Source: Fodinibacter sp038330415 (GTDB lineage: Bacteria; Actinomycetota; Actinomycetes; Actinomycetales; Dermatophilaceae). From it: a stretch of DNA of 45,628 bases. The position numbers and the translations under genes were made by a program. The notes beneath the pieces are model-generated. The model saw nothing but the letters and a program-made list of their open reading frames with translations, ran no database searches and was not told the DNA's origin. The stretch spans positions 1-45,628 of the forward strand of contig JBBQNZ010000011.1 in assembly GCA_038330415.1 (NCBI GenBank), read 5' to 3'. Of the stretch, positions 1-6,292 are shown piece by piece; the stretch's first letter is position 1, and every line of letters begins with the position of its first letter.

Positions 1-1
1 C

Positions 2-136
2 ATCAACACCTGGGCCGAGCACTGGAACACCGACCCCAAACCATTCATCTGGAAAGCCACCGCCGAGGACATCATCACCAAAGTCCAACGCGGCCGCGAC
101 ACCCTCCGCCAGATCAATTCGCCGACGGACCACTAG
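2..136 (+). CDS. IS630-type transposase, C-terminal end (partial)
   Basis: The reading frame is open from the window edge and stops at TAG 134-136, giving the last 44 residues. The stretch NTWAEHWNTDPKPFIWKAT, followed by a short Lys/Arg-containing helix, matches the typical C-terminus of IS630-family DDE transposases (a Trp- and Pro-rich PFIWKAT-type motif before the final helix). The catalytic residues lie outside the window, so whether the element is intact cannot be judged. It sits just upstream of, and convergent to, the sulfur-sensing repressor gene. No clear terminal inverted repeat was identified between it and that gene. Family recognition is by motif memory, not by alignment. Confidence 0.7.
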   Translation: MNTWAEHWNTDPKPFIWKATAEDIITKVQRGRDTLRQINSPTDH

Positions 137-138
137 GA

Positions 139-154
139 CCCCCCGGTCGGGGGG
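139..154. terminator. GC hairpin after transposase end
   Basis: Six C residues (139-144), a GGTC loop and six G residues (149-154) form a perfect 6-bp stem directly after the transposase stop and just before the end of the convergent repressor gene. There is no T-tract, so it could be a bidirectional terminator or simply part of the element end. Confidence 0.35.
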
Positions 155-160
155 CATCGC

Positions 161-436
161 TCAGGCCAGGGAGAGGAACAGCTTCTCCATGGCGTCGACG
201 TCGACCTGCTGCGAGGTCGGGTCGATGATGCACTGCCTCAGCCCGAGCGCGATGACGGCGAACCCGGCCCGGTCGACCGCCTTGGAGACCGCCGCCAGCT
301 GCGTGACGATGTCCGAGCACTCGCGCCCGTTCTCGATCATCGCGACGATGCCGCCGAGCTGGCCCTGAGCGCGCCTGAGGCGGGTGACGACCGACTTCAT
401 CTCGGCCGGGTCGAGCTGGGTGCTCGCCATCGTCAT
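161..436 (-). CDS. CsoR/FrmR-family repressor, CstR-like persulfide sensor
   Basis: A 91-residue all-helical repressor of the CsoR/RcnR/FrmR family (DUF156), with the typical R-L-R-R-A-Q-G-Q start of helix 1. CsoR binds Cu(I) through a Cys-His-Cys triad. Here the two cysteines are kept (Cys40 in ECSDIV, Cys69 in LRQC), but the histidine four residues before the second cysteine is Gly65. That pattern is typical of CstR, which senses persulfide by linking the two cysteines. The start is uncertain: ATG 436 (TGATG overlap with the rhodanese stop), GTG 439 and ATG 430 are all possible. It is translationally coupled to the rhodanese gene upstream. The palindrome at 762-785, and its twin at 2930-2959, are the probable operators. 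The persulfide role is inferred from ligands and neighbours. Confidence 0.85.
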   Translation of the reverse strand: MTMASTQLDPAEMKSVVTRLRRAQGQLGGIVAMIENGRECSDIVTQLAAVSKAVDRAGFAVIALGLRQCIIDPTSQQVDVDAMEKLFLSLA

Positions 437-756
437 CACGCAGCCATCGGACCGACGACGACCGGGCCACCGGCCGCAACCCAGGCGGCGGTTCCACCCT
501 CGACGGACACCGCGTCGTAGCCGAGCGAGGTCAGCAGGTCGGCCATCGACCGGCTGCGGTTGCCGCTCTGGCAGATGACGTGCACGACACGGTCACGCGG
601 CACCGGGCCGAGGGCCGACGTGATCCGGCTCATCGGCGCGAGCACGGCGCCGGCCAGGTGGCCGCTGAGGTACTCGGGCGGCTCGCGCACGTCGAGGACG
701 AACGCTCCGTCGGCGTGTCGGGCCAGCAGGGTCGGGATGTCCACGAGTCGCACCAT
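436..756 (-). CDS. Single-domain rhodanese (sulfurtransferase)
   Basis: A 106-residue cytoplasmic protein consisting of one rhodanese domain. It has the LDVREPPEY substrate-side motif near residues 21-29 and the active-site loop CQSGNRSRS, with catalytic Cys62. Such proteins carry sulfane sulfur as a Cys-persulfide and pass it to thiols or to a persulfide dioxygenase. The ATG start (754-756) lies six bases from the 24-bp palindromic operator. The gene runs divergently from the persulfide dioxygenase and ends overlapping the start of the CstR-like repressor, so repressor and rhodanese form one autoregulated unit. There is no signal peptide. CstA-like roles in staphylococcal sulfide stress are the nearest known parallel. 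Confidence 0.9.
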   Translation of the reverse strand: MVRLVDIPTLLARHADGAFVLDVREPPEYLSGHLAGAVLAPMSRITSALGPVPRDRVVHVICQSGNRSRSMADLLTSLGYDAVSVEGGTAAWVAAGGPVVVGPMAA

Positions 757-761
757 GGACT

Positions 762-785
762 CACTATACCCCGGGGGGTATAGTG
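762..785. promoter_or_regulatory. CsoR/CstR-type operator (palindrome 1)
   Basis: Perfect 11-bp inverted arms CACTATACCCC and GGGGTATAGTG are separated by GG. The ATACCCC...GGGGTAT core is the classical operator type of the CsoR/CstR family. It sits in the 60-bp space between the divergent rhodanese/repressor genes and the persulfide dioxygenase, so one site can control both directions. A second copy lies at 2930-2959. Confidence 0.8.
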
Positions 786-816
786 GAGACAACCGACACC
801 CACGGAGGAACACCAC

Positions 817-2196
817 ATGCACTTCACCCAGTACTACCTTGACTGCCTGTCCCAGGCGTCCTACCTCATCGGCGACGAGTCGACCGGCCAGGCAGTCGTG
901 GTGGACCCGCGGCGGGACATCGGGGAGTACCTCGACGACGCCCGGGCCAAGGGCCTGCACATCGTCGGGGTGATCAACACCCACTTCCACGCCGACTTCG
1001 TCTCGGGACACCTCGAGCTCGCCGAGGAGACGGGCGCCTGGATCGGCTACGGCGCGGCCGCATCTGCCGACTTCCCCATCCGCCACCTGTCCGACCGGGA
1101 TCGGATCAGCCTCGGCGAGGTGACCCTCGAGGTCATGGCGACGCCGGGGCACACCCCCGAGTCGATCAGCATCCTGGTCTTCGAGCACCCGGGCGACGAG
1201 ACGGCATACGGCGTGCTCACCGGTGACGCCCTGTTCATCGGCGACGTCGGCCGACCCGACCTGCTGGCCTCGGTCGGCGTGACCGCCGAGGAGCTCGGGC
1301 GGATGCTCTACGACTCGGTGCAGCGCAAGCTGATGGGCCTGCCGGACGCGGTGCGCGTCTTTCCCGCGCACGGCGCGGGCTCGGCCTGCGGCAAGAACCT
1401 GTCGACGGAGCGGCAGTCGACGATCGGCAACCAGCGGTCCTTCAACTACGCCTGCCAGCCGATGTCCGAGGAGCAGTTCCTCGCCGTGGTCACCGAGGGG
1501 CAGCCCGCGGCCCCCGCCTACTTCATCTACAACGCGACGCTGAACAAGCGGGAACGGGAGCTGCGCGACACCGACGCGACGGTGCCCGCGCTGTCCGACG
1601 GCCAGGTCGAGGAGGCGATCGCCTCCGGTGCTGTCCTCCACGACGCACGCGATGTGCAGGAGTTCGCCGCTGGGCACCTGCGCGGGTCGGTCAACGTGCC
1701 CGCCGACGGCCGGATGGCCGAGACGGTGGGGATGGTCTTCACCCCCGACCAGGCCGTGGTGATCATCGCCCCCGAGGGTGCGGAGCAGGAGGTCGCGACC
1801 CGGTTCGCGCGCATCGGCTTCGACAACGTCGTGGGCTACCTGCCCGACCCGCAGGCCTACTTCCTCTCACACCAGTCAGAGGTCGAGCAGGCCAGCCGGC
1901 TCGGTTCACCTGCCGCGGACGAGGCGGTGGCCGACACCGACGTGCAGGTGGTCGACATCCGCAATGCCGGCGAGGTCGTCGCCGGCATGGTCCCCGGAGC
2001 ACGCCACATCCCGCTGGCCGAGCTGGCCGCCCGGGCGAGCGAGCTCGACTCCGAGCGGCCGGTGGTGCTCTACTGCGCCGGTGGCTGGCGCAGCAGCGTC
2101 GCAGCGAGCCTGCTGCGCGCCAAGGGCTTCACCGACGTGTCGGACATCCTGGGCGGTTACGGCGCCTGGGAGATGGCGCACAGCCGCGCATCCTGA
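817..2196 (+). CDS. Persulfide dioxygenase-rhodanese fusion (CstB/ETHE1-like)
   Basis: 459 residues. Residues 1-240 are a metallo-beta-lactamase fold of the ETHE1 type, with THFHADFVSGH (His56, His58, Asp60), TPGHTPES and a TGDALFIGDVGRPDL metal-site motif; this non-haem iron enzyme oxidises glutathione-like persulfides to sulfite. Two rhodanese-like domains follow. The first (about 260-350) has a substrate-side DARDVQEFAAGH motif but no active-site Cys. The second (about 370-455) has YCAGGWRSS with Cys420. This arrangement matches staphylococcal CstB, which turns persulfide into thiosulfate. The ATG has a GGAGGA ribosome site at 804-809 and lies 31 bp from the operator. A strong hairpin follows the stop. 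Signal peptide is absent. Confidence 0.9.
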   Translation: MHFTQYYLDCLSQASYLIGDESTGQAVVVDPRRDIGEYLDDARAKGLHIVGVINTHFHADFVSGHLELAEETGAWIGYGAAASADFPIRHLSDRDRISLGEVTLEVMATPGHTPESISILVFEHPGDETAYGVLTGDALFIGDVGRPDLLASVGVTAEELGRMLYDSVQRKLMGLPDAVRVFPAHGAGSACGKNLSTERQSTIGNQRSFNYACQPMSEEQFLAVVTEGQPAAPAYFIYNATLNKRERELRDTDATVPALSDGQVEEAIASGAVLHDARDVQEFAAGHLRGSVNVPADGRMAETVGMVFTPDQAVVIIAPEGAEQEVATRFARIGFDNVVGYLPDPQAYFLSHQSEVEQASRLGSPAADEAVADTDVQVVDIRNAGEVVAGMVPGARHIPLAELAARASELDSERPVVLYCAGGWRSSVAASLLRAKGFTDVSDILGGYGAWEMAHSRAS

Positions 2197-2218
2197 GCAA
2201 GCTCACGGGACCACGAGA

Positions 2219-2251
2219 GGAGGCGCCGGGGTTGTTCACCCCGGCGCCTCC
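2219..2251. terminator. Strong bidirectional hairpin terminator
   Basis: A perfect 13-bp stem (GGAGGCGCCGGGG at 2219-2231 and CCCCGGCGCCTCC at 2239-2251) with a 7-base loop TTGTTCA is followed by TTC. It lies between the convergent persulfide dioxygenase and the small membrane protein. Confidence 0.8.
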
Positions 2252-2296
2252 TTCGTCCGGTCCTCGCCCGTGGGCGGCTCGATGGGCCGAGGCCGC

Positions 2297-2698
2297 TCAG
2301 GAAGCCGCGCTTCCGCGAGTGCCGACCGAGCAGGTCGACGTTCCGGTGGTGCGCTGGGCCAGTGCTGCTCCGGCCAGCACGAACGCGGCGAGCCATCGCA
2401 GCGGGAGGTCCGCGCCGAGGTAGAGACAGAAGGCCGCGAGCACCATCTGCAGCGGCGCGGCCGCAGCGCACGGAGTCATCGTGGCCCGCACGAGCCCGCC
2501 GGCAGGTCGAAGGTACGTCGCGAGCGTCACGGCGCCCATCGCCGCCAGCAGGCCGATACCGGCCACCCACGCGACGCCGGTGACCGGCCCGGCCGACGAG
2601 CCGTAGAACCACCCCATGACGGGCGCCAGCACGAGGGTGGCCCCGGTGTGCCGCCTCCCCCACCCGGCTCGACCGGGCGCCAGGGGCCGGGCACACAC
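2297..2698 (-). CDS. Small membrane protein of unknown function
   Basis: About 133 residues from a GTG start at 2698, which is preceded by AGAGGG. Three hydrophobic segments are visible: one beginning near VLAPVMGWFYG, one near AGIGLLAAMGAVTLATYL, and one near LQMVLAAFCLYLG...LAAFVLAGAAL. I do not recognise the family. It lies just downstream of the small Cys-rich gene on the same strand (24 bp apart), so both may be expressed from the operator-bearing region at 2930-2959. An ATG inside the first hydrophobic segment would give a shorter protein. The start is therefore uncertain and the gene itself is only fairly likely. Confidence 0.45.
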   Translation of the reverse strand: MCARPLAPGRAGWGRRHTGATLVLAPVMGWFYGSSAGPVTGVAWVAGIGLLAAMGAVTLATYLRPAGGLVRATMTPCAAAAPLQMVLAAFCLYLGADLPLRWLAAFVLAGAALAQRTTGTSTCSVGTRGSAAS

Positions 2699-2721
2699 TG
2701 GCGCCCTCTGCGCGGTGAGGC

Positions 2722-2895
2722 TCACGAGCGTTGCGCGCTTCCGGTCCGCGGGTACCACGCGGCGGGCTGGGCGGGCGTTGACCGGCACTCACAGCGGTTC
2801 GGAGCGGGGACGCGGGACATCACCTGGTCGGCGTGCATGCCGCAACCGGTCCAGGTCGCCTTGCCACAGGTCGGGCAGGAAGCGGGGCTACACAC
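2722..2895 (-). CDS. Small Cys-rich protein with CPTCGK knuckle
   Basis: 57 residues from a GTG start at 2895 with a good AAGGAG site seven bases upstream. The N-terminal half has CPTCGKATW, then GCGMHADQVM and a later CEC, resembling a family of short actinobacterial proteins that I remember only as hypothetical. The Cys/His spacing suggests a metal-binding knuckle. The last 20 residues look unconserved. It is divergent from the TauE/SafE gene, and the long palindrome 2930-2959 lies between them, so it probably belongs to the persulfide regulon. A role in metal or sulfur handling is only inferred. Confidence 0.65.
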   Translation of the reverse strand: MCSPASCPTCGKATWTGCGMHADQVMSRVPAPNRCECRSTPAQPAAWYPRTGSAQRS

Positions 2896-2929
2896 AGGTC
2901 GACTCCTTCGTTCCAAGCTTGGATGGTCC

Positions 2930-2959
2930 GACCACTATACCCCCCGGGGTATAGTGGTC
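2930..2959. promoter_or_regulatory. CsoR/CstR-type operator (palindrome 2)
   Basis: Perfect 14-bp arms (GACCACTATACCCC at 2930-2943, GGGGTATAGTGGTC at 2946-2959) flank CC. The inner 22 bases are the same arms as the site at 762-785. It lies between the divergent small Cys-rich gene and the TauE/SafE exporter gene. Both sites carry the arms CACTATACCCC and GGGGTATAGTG, so one regulator very probably binds both. Confidence 0.8.
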
Positions 2960-2994
2960 GCATGGTGTCCCCCCGAATGACGAGCTGACCCGCC

Positions 2995-3840
2995 ATGGTC
3001 GCCATTGCGATCGTCGCCGGTGCGGTCATCGGACTGTCCATGGGCGCCCTCGGCGGTGGCGGCTCGATCCTTGCGGTCCCGGTGCTCGTCTACGCCCTCT
3101 ATCTCGACCCCCAGGCGGCCACGACCGCGTCGCTCATCATCGTCGGCGTGACCGCCATCGTCGCTGCAATCAACCACGCCCGTGCCGGACGTGTCGACTG
3201 GCGGGCCGCCATCCTGTTCGGAGCCCTGGGCATCCCGGCCTCGATCGGCGGCTCGCTGCTCAACCGGGCGGTCGACCCCCAGGTCCTGCTGCTCGCCTTC
3301 GCCGCGCTCCTGCTCCTCGCAGCGGCCGCCATGTACCGACGGTCGGGCGCGAGCGCACTGAAATCCACGACCGACTCCCCCACCGGCGCGGCCAAGGTGG
3401 CTCGGGTCGTCGTCGTGTCTCTCGTGGTCGGGTTCCTGACGGGGTTCCTGGGAGTGGGGGGTGGTTTCATCATCGTGCCCGCGCTCGTGCTGGCGATGGG
3501 CTTCGGCATGCCCACCGCCGTCGGGACCTCCCTGGTCATCATCTCCATCACCAGCCTCGCCGCCTTCGTGGAGCGGTTCGGCCAGGGCGCCATCGCCTGG
3601 GACGTCGTGATCCCCTTCACCGCAGCGGCCATCGCCGGGTCGCTGATCGGAAAGCGTCTCTCCGAGAAGGTTTCTGGGGCCACATTGACGCGCGCCTTCG
3701 CAGTCCTGCTGGTGGTGGTCGCCGGCTATGTCGCCGTTCGGGCCGGCACGCAGCTCTACGAAACCGGGTGGAGCCACGGCACCAGCACGGCCGGCCACGC
3801 CGCAGCAACCGGGGCCGGCCGGGCGTTGTCGAGCCGGTAG
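2995..3840 (+). CDS. TauE/SafE-family anion (sulfite) exporter
   Basis: 281 residues with about eight membrane helices in two similar halves. Each half starts with a glycine-rich signature: LGGGGSILAVPVL near residue 20 and LGVGGGFIIVPAL near residue 155. This duplicated pattern defines the TauE/SafE (TSUP) family, which exports sulfite, sulfoacetate and related anions. The gene lies 35 bp downstream of the second CstR-type palindrome, next to persulfide oxidation genes whose product is sulfite or thiosulfate, which supports sulfite or thiosulfate export. There is no strong ribosome site before the ATG; an 8-codon ORF (2962-2988) precedes it. The C-terminal tail of about 25 residues is hydrophilic and probably cytoplasmic or periplasmic. 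Confidence 0.85.
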   Translation: MVAIAIVAGAVIGLSMGALGGGGSILAVPVLVYALYLDPQAATTASLIIVGVTAIVAAINHARAGRVDWRAAILFGALGIPASIGGSLLNRAVDPQVLLLAFAALLLLAAAAMYRRSGASALKSTTDSPTGAAKVARVVVVSLVVGFLTGFLGVGGGFIIVPALVLAMGFGMPTAVGTSLVIISITSLAAFVERFGQGAIAWDVVIPFTAAAIAGSLIGKRLSEKVSGATLTRAFAVLLVVVAGYVAVRAGTQLYETGWSHGTSTAGHAAATGAGRALSSR

Positions 3841-3879
3841 CGCTCCGGAAGGCGACCGGTGATGGTCGGCCGGTCGACC

Positions 3880-3951
3880 GGCGGCGGGCAGGTCGGCGAG
3901 CTGCACGGACTTGCCGAGGTAGGCGTCCATCCCTGCGCCGAGCGACTCGCG
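3880..3951 (-). pseudogene. Remnant of a receiver-domain C-terminus
   Basis: In one minus-strand frame this short stretch reads RESLGAGMDAYLGKSVQLAD, which closely follows the end of a receiver domain in hybrid kinases (usual form AGMDxYLxKPVxxxxL). The conserved Lys-Pro pair has become Lys-Ser, and nothing upstream restores the rest of the domain. It lies in the 138-bp gap between convergent genes and looks like a decayed fragment. The match is short and could be chance. Confidence 0.4.
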
Positions 3952-3978
3952 GCCGCAGCGCGGCGGTCTGACCCGGGG

Positions 3979-5271
3979 TCAGCCGCCGCGAACCCCTTGG
4001 TTCTCCAGACCTCCCGCGGGCCGAGTCGCCGCCCAGCCCGGCGCGGTGTCGGCAGCCGTCGACGGTGCCGGCGGTCGATCGCGCCGCGGTGCGGGGTCGG
4101 CCACGGCTCTCGTCCGGCCCAGCAGCGGGCCCGGGTCAGGGGCGACCCTCAGCTCGGACCGCCGAGCGCCGTCCGCTCCGAGGGAATCCGGACGCGGCTC
4201 GATCGGGATCCACATCGCCACGACCGCACCACCCTCGGGGGCCCGGTCAGCGACGAGGATGCCGCCGCGCACGTGGCTGGCGCGCCGGACGATCTCCAGG
4301 CCGAGACCGGTCCCGGCGTCGGGGTCGTCGTACCACGCTGCCCCGAGGTGCTCGGGTGCTGGACCCCCTGCGGGCGGCGCGCCGGGCGACACCCTCTCGT
4401 CGACGGTGTCACGCAGGCCGGGCGGCATTCCCTGCCCCCCGTCGGCAACGCCGAGCAGCAGCCAGTCACCCTGGCGCAGGCCGATGAGCCGCACGACGTC
4501 ACCTCGCGTGGTGTACCGGATGGCGTTCTCCACCAGGGTGTCGACACCCGCCACCAGCCGTTCTCGGCTCGCCGTGATCGCCACCGGGTCGGCGTCGACC
4601 AGCCAGCGCCGCTCCGCCACCGCCTGCCACCGGGAGCAGATGCCCTGCAGGAGCGGGGCCACCTCGACGGTGCTGATCTCCACCTGCTCCCGCACGTGCG
4701 CCGCACGGACCATCCGGTCTACCACCCGGTTCAGGCCCTCGACCTCCTCGAACGAGGCCTCGAGGTACTCCCGCACCTCCTCGCTCACCCCCGTGGCGAA
4801 CGCGAGGTCGAGGAAGCCCATCACCACGGTCAGCGGGGTGCGCATCTCGTGGGACGTCAGGCGGGTGAGCCGCTCGCGGTCCTGCGACTCGTCACGGCTG
4901 CGCTGGGCAGCGGCCTCGACCAGCTCGAGGGCCCGCTGGGTGCGGTTCACCTGCCACACCACGCCCGCCACGAGCAGCGCGGTGATGGGCACCTCCAGGG
5001 CCTCGGTCCAGTTCAGCTCACCCACCAGTGCGTCGCGCAGGAAGAGGGCGGCGACGAGGACGTAGAACGTCCCCAGCGACACGACGGTGCGCCGGATCGG
5101 CCAGTGGAAGAAGCTGTAGGCGAGGGCGAAGACCGCCAGGGCGATGTGGAAGGGCACCGTCTCGGTGCTGGGAACCTGCTCCGAGAGCACCAGCGCGAGA
5201 CCGGCGAATACCAGCCACCCCCCGAAGACCCAGTTCGCCACCCTGCCGTGCCGCCCGGTGTCATGAGTCAA
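3979..5271 (-). CDS. Sensor histidine kinase of OmpR-type two-component system
   Basis: About 430 residues from a TTG at 5271 (preceded by GGGGGT), which overlaps the response-regulator end by 11 bases; a GTG at 5241 is the alternative. Four hydrophobic segments (roughly residues 14-30, 41-56, 63-78 and 93-108) form a membrane sensor with little external loop. A short coiled linker, the DHp box TSHEMRTPLTVV (His141) and an ATPase domain with LVENAIRYT (N box), VADGGQGMP (G1) and GTGLGLEIV (G2) follow. The last 80 residues are Pro/Arg-rich and probably disordered. It is expressed with the regulator at 5261-5926. The pair reads away from the copper cluster and shares its upstream region. The signal is unknown. 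Confidence 0.85.
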   Translation of the reverse strand: MTHDTGRHGRVANWVFGGWLVFAGLALVLSEQVPSTETVPFHIALAVFALAYSFFHWPIRRTVVSLGTFYVLVAALFLRDALVGELNWTEALEVPITALLVAGVVWQVNRTQRALELVEAAAQRSRDESQDRERLTRLTSHEMRTPLTVVMGFLDLAFATGVSEEVREYLEASFEEVEGLNRVVDRMVRAAHVREQVEISTVEVAPLLQGICSRWQAVAERRWLVDADPVAITASRERLVAGVDTLVENAIRYTTRGDVVRLIGLRQGDWLLLGVADGGQGMPPGLRDTVDERVSPGAPPAGGPAPEHLGAAWYDDPDAGTGLGLEIVRRASHVRGGILVADRAPEGGAVVAMWIPIEPRPDSLGADGARRSELRVAPDPGPLLGRTRAVADPAPRRDRPPAPSTAADTAPGWAATRPAGGLENQGVRGG

Positions 5272-5926
5272 TGCAGTACCCCCGGCCGCGCACGGTCCGG
5301 ATCGGGAAGTGCTCGCCCAGCCGGTTGCGGATGCGAGCCACGCAGACCTCAACGACGTTCGCGCCCGAGCTCATCTCCGAGCGCCAGACGTCGTGGAGCA
5401 GCTCCTCCTTGGTGCAGGCCACCCCCGGTCGACGCGCGAGGTACGCGAGCAGGGAGAACTCCAGCTCGCTGAGGTGGACGCGCCCCTGCGGGGTCTGCAC
5501 GAACCTGCCCGACGGGTACAGGAGGGTCCTCCCGGCGGAAATGGCGTCATCGCTCACCTTCGACGAGTTCCCCTGCGCCAGATGGCGGTTGACGCGGGCG
5601 ACGAGCTCCGCCATCACGAAGGGCTTGACGATGAAGTCGATGGCGCCCGAGTTGAGTGCATCGATGCGCGCACTGACGTCGGGGACGCCGGACACGAGGA
5701 GCACCGGCGGCAGCAGCTCCGTGGGGATCGTGCGGACCAGTGACATCCCCGACTCCCCCGGCATGACCAGGTCGAGCAGGGCCAGGTCGAGCAGACCGGA
5801 CTCGAGGTGCTGGCGGGCGGTCAACCCGTCGCCCACGGCGATGGTGCGGTGACCCGCGCTCGTCAGTGCCCGCACGACCAGCATGCGCATGCGCGTGTCG
5901 TCGTCCGCGACCAGTACCAACGACAT
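5261..5926 (-). CDS. OmpR/PhoB-type response regulator
   Basis: 221 residues. An N-terminal receiver domain has the acidic pair near residues 8-10, phospho-acceptor Asp52 in LLDLVMPGE and the conserved Lys101 in IVKPF. A winged-helix DNA-binding domain covers about residues 125-220, ending in the usual VRGRGYCID. Regulators of this class bind as head-to-tail dimers on direct repeats spaced by about 11 bp; just such a repeat is at 6103-6119, between this gene and the giant secreted protein. The 3' end overlaps the kinase start. Control of the downstream copper-oxidase cluster and of itself is an inference from position and site. Confidence 0.9.
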   Translation of the reverse strand: MSLVLVADDDTRMRMLVVRALTSAGHRTIAVGDGLTARQHLESGLLDLALLDLVMPGESGMSLVRTIPTELLPPVLLVSGVPDVSARIDALNSGAIDFIVKPFVMAELVARVNRHLAQGNSSKVSDDAISAGRTLLYPSGRFVQTPQGRVHLSELEFSLLAYLARRPGVACTKEELLHDVWRSEMSSGANVVEVCVARIRNRLGEHFPIRTVRGRGYCIDS

Positions 5927-6102
5927 GTGGACGCCCCTGCCCGTTGTCAGTGAATGGCCCTCATTCTGCGGGCCGATAGCCCGCCACGTCCACCAATTGT
6001 GTTAACCCGGTGCCAGGACCCCCGTCAGTTGTCGCGTAAAGAGGCCGAACTCCGTTGCAGCGCAACTGTTTGTGTAGCGGATGCGTGCGCCGCGGACGTG
6101 CA

Positions 6103-6126
6103 AACCTGACAGCAACCTGTCAGGTT
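6103..6126. promoter_or_regulatory. Palindrome with 11-bp-phased direct repeat (response regulator site?)
   Basis: Perfect 10-bp arms AACCTGACAG (6103-6112) and CTGTCAGGTT (6117-6126) surround CAAC. The same bases contain AACCTG twice, starting at 6103 and 6114, an 11-bp direct repeat as bound by OmpR/PhoB-type regulators. It sits 177 bp from the regulator gene start and 167 bp from the start of the secreted protein. Confidence 0.55.
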
Positions 6127-6202
6127 CGCCACCGCCCGCTGACCGCCACGTTGCCGCCCGCTGTGAACTTCGGCCAAACCCCTTGCCCGCCGGCCCCACC
6201 GG

Positions 6203-6215
6203 GTGAACCTTTCAC
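6203..6215. promoter_or_regulatory. Short inverted repeat GTGAA-CCT-TTCAC
   Basis: Perfect 5-bp arms with a 3-bp spacer lie 78 bases upstream of the giant-protein start codon, within the likely promoter or leader. It is too short to assign to a known regulator. Confidence 0.3.
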
Positions 6216-6217
6216 TC

Positions 6218-6274
6218 GACAGCCGACCCCGAGGAACTCGTTTCCCCGGGGGGCCAAGCAGGGGCACGGCTGTC
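6218..6274 (+). promoter_or_regulatory. Possible structured mRNA leader
   Basis: GACAGCCG (6218-6225) can pair with CGGCTGTC (6267-6274). The enclosed part contains a GAG-GAA-CTC mini-hairpin and a C4/G6 run able to form a second stem. The ribosome site GAGGGAG starts at 6281. The layout would suit a leader that folds before the start codon. It does not match any riboswitch consensus I can recall. Confidence 0.3.
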
Positions 6275-6292
6275 GTAGCAGAGGGAGTTCCC

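Larger units (their letters stand above)
5927..6292. other. Divergent control region of the TCS and copper cluster
   Basis: 366 bp without a gene, between the response regulator (minus) and the giant secreted protein (plus). It holds: a 6-bp-stem hairpin GCGGGC/GCCCGC at 5968-5984, within the regulator's leader; a small hairpin GTTGC-AGC-GCAAC at 6054-6066; a 10-bp-arm palindrome with phased direct repeats at 6103-6126; a GTGAA-CCT-TTCAC inverted repeat at 6203-6215; and a long-range 8-bp pairing at 6218-6274 just before the start codon. It is somewhat lower in GC than the flanking genes around 6000-6110. No confident -35/-10 pair was picked. Confidence 0.6.

Noticed and set aside
161..436. 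Copper-sensing CsoR for the copper cluster
   Set aside because: The copper His is replaced by Gly65 and the operators lie at sulfur genes, not at 5927-6292.
2157..2792. Alternative 211-codon minus-strand frame over the small membrane protein
   Set aside because: Arg/Gly-rich without hydrophobic segments, runs through the strong terminator hairpin at 2219-2251.
6200..6292. c-di-AMP (ydaO) or c-di-GMP riboswitch before the giant protein
   Set aside because: Several short words look similar, but the conserved cores I know are not present in order.
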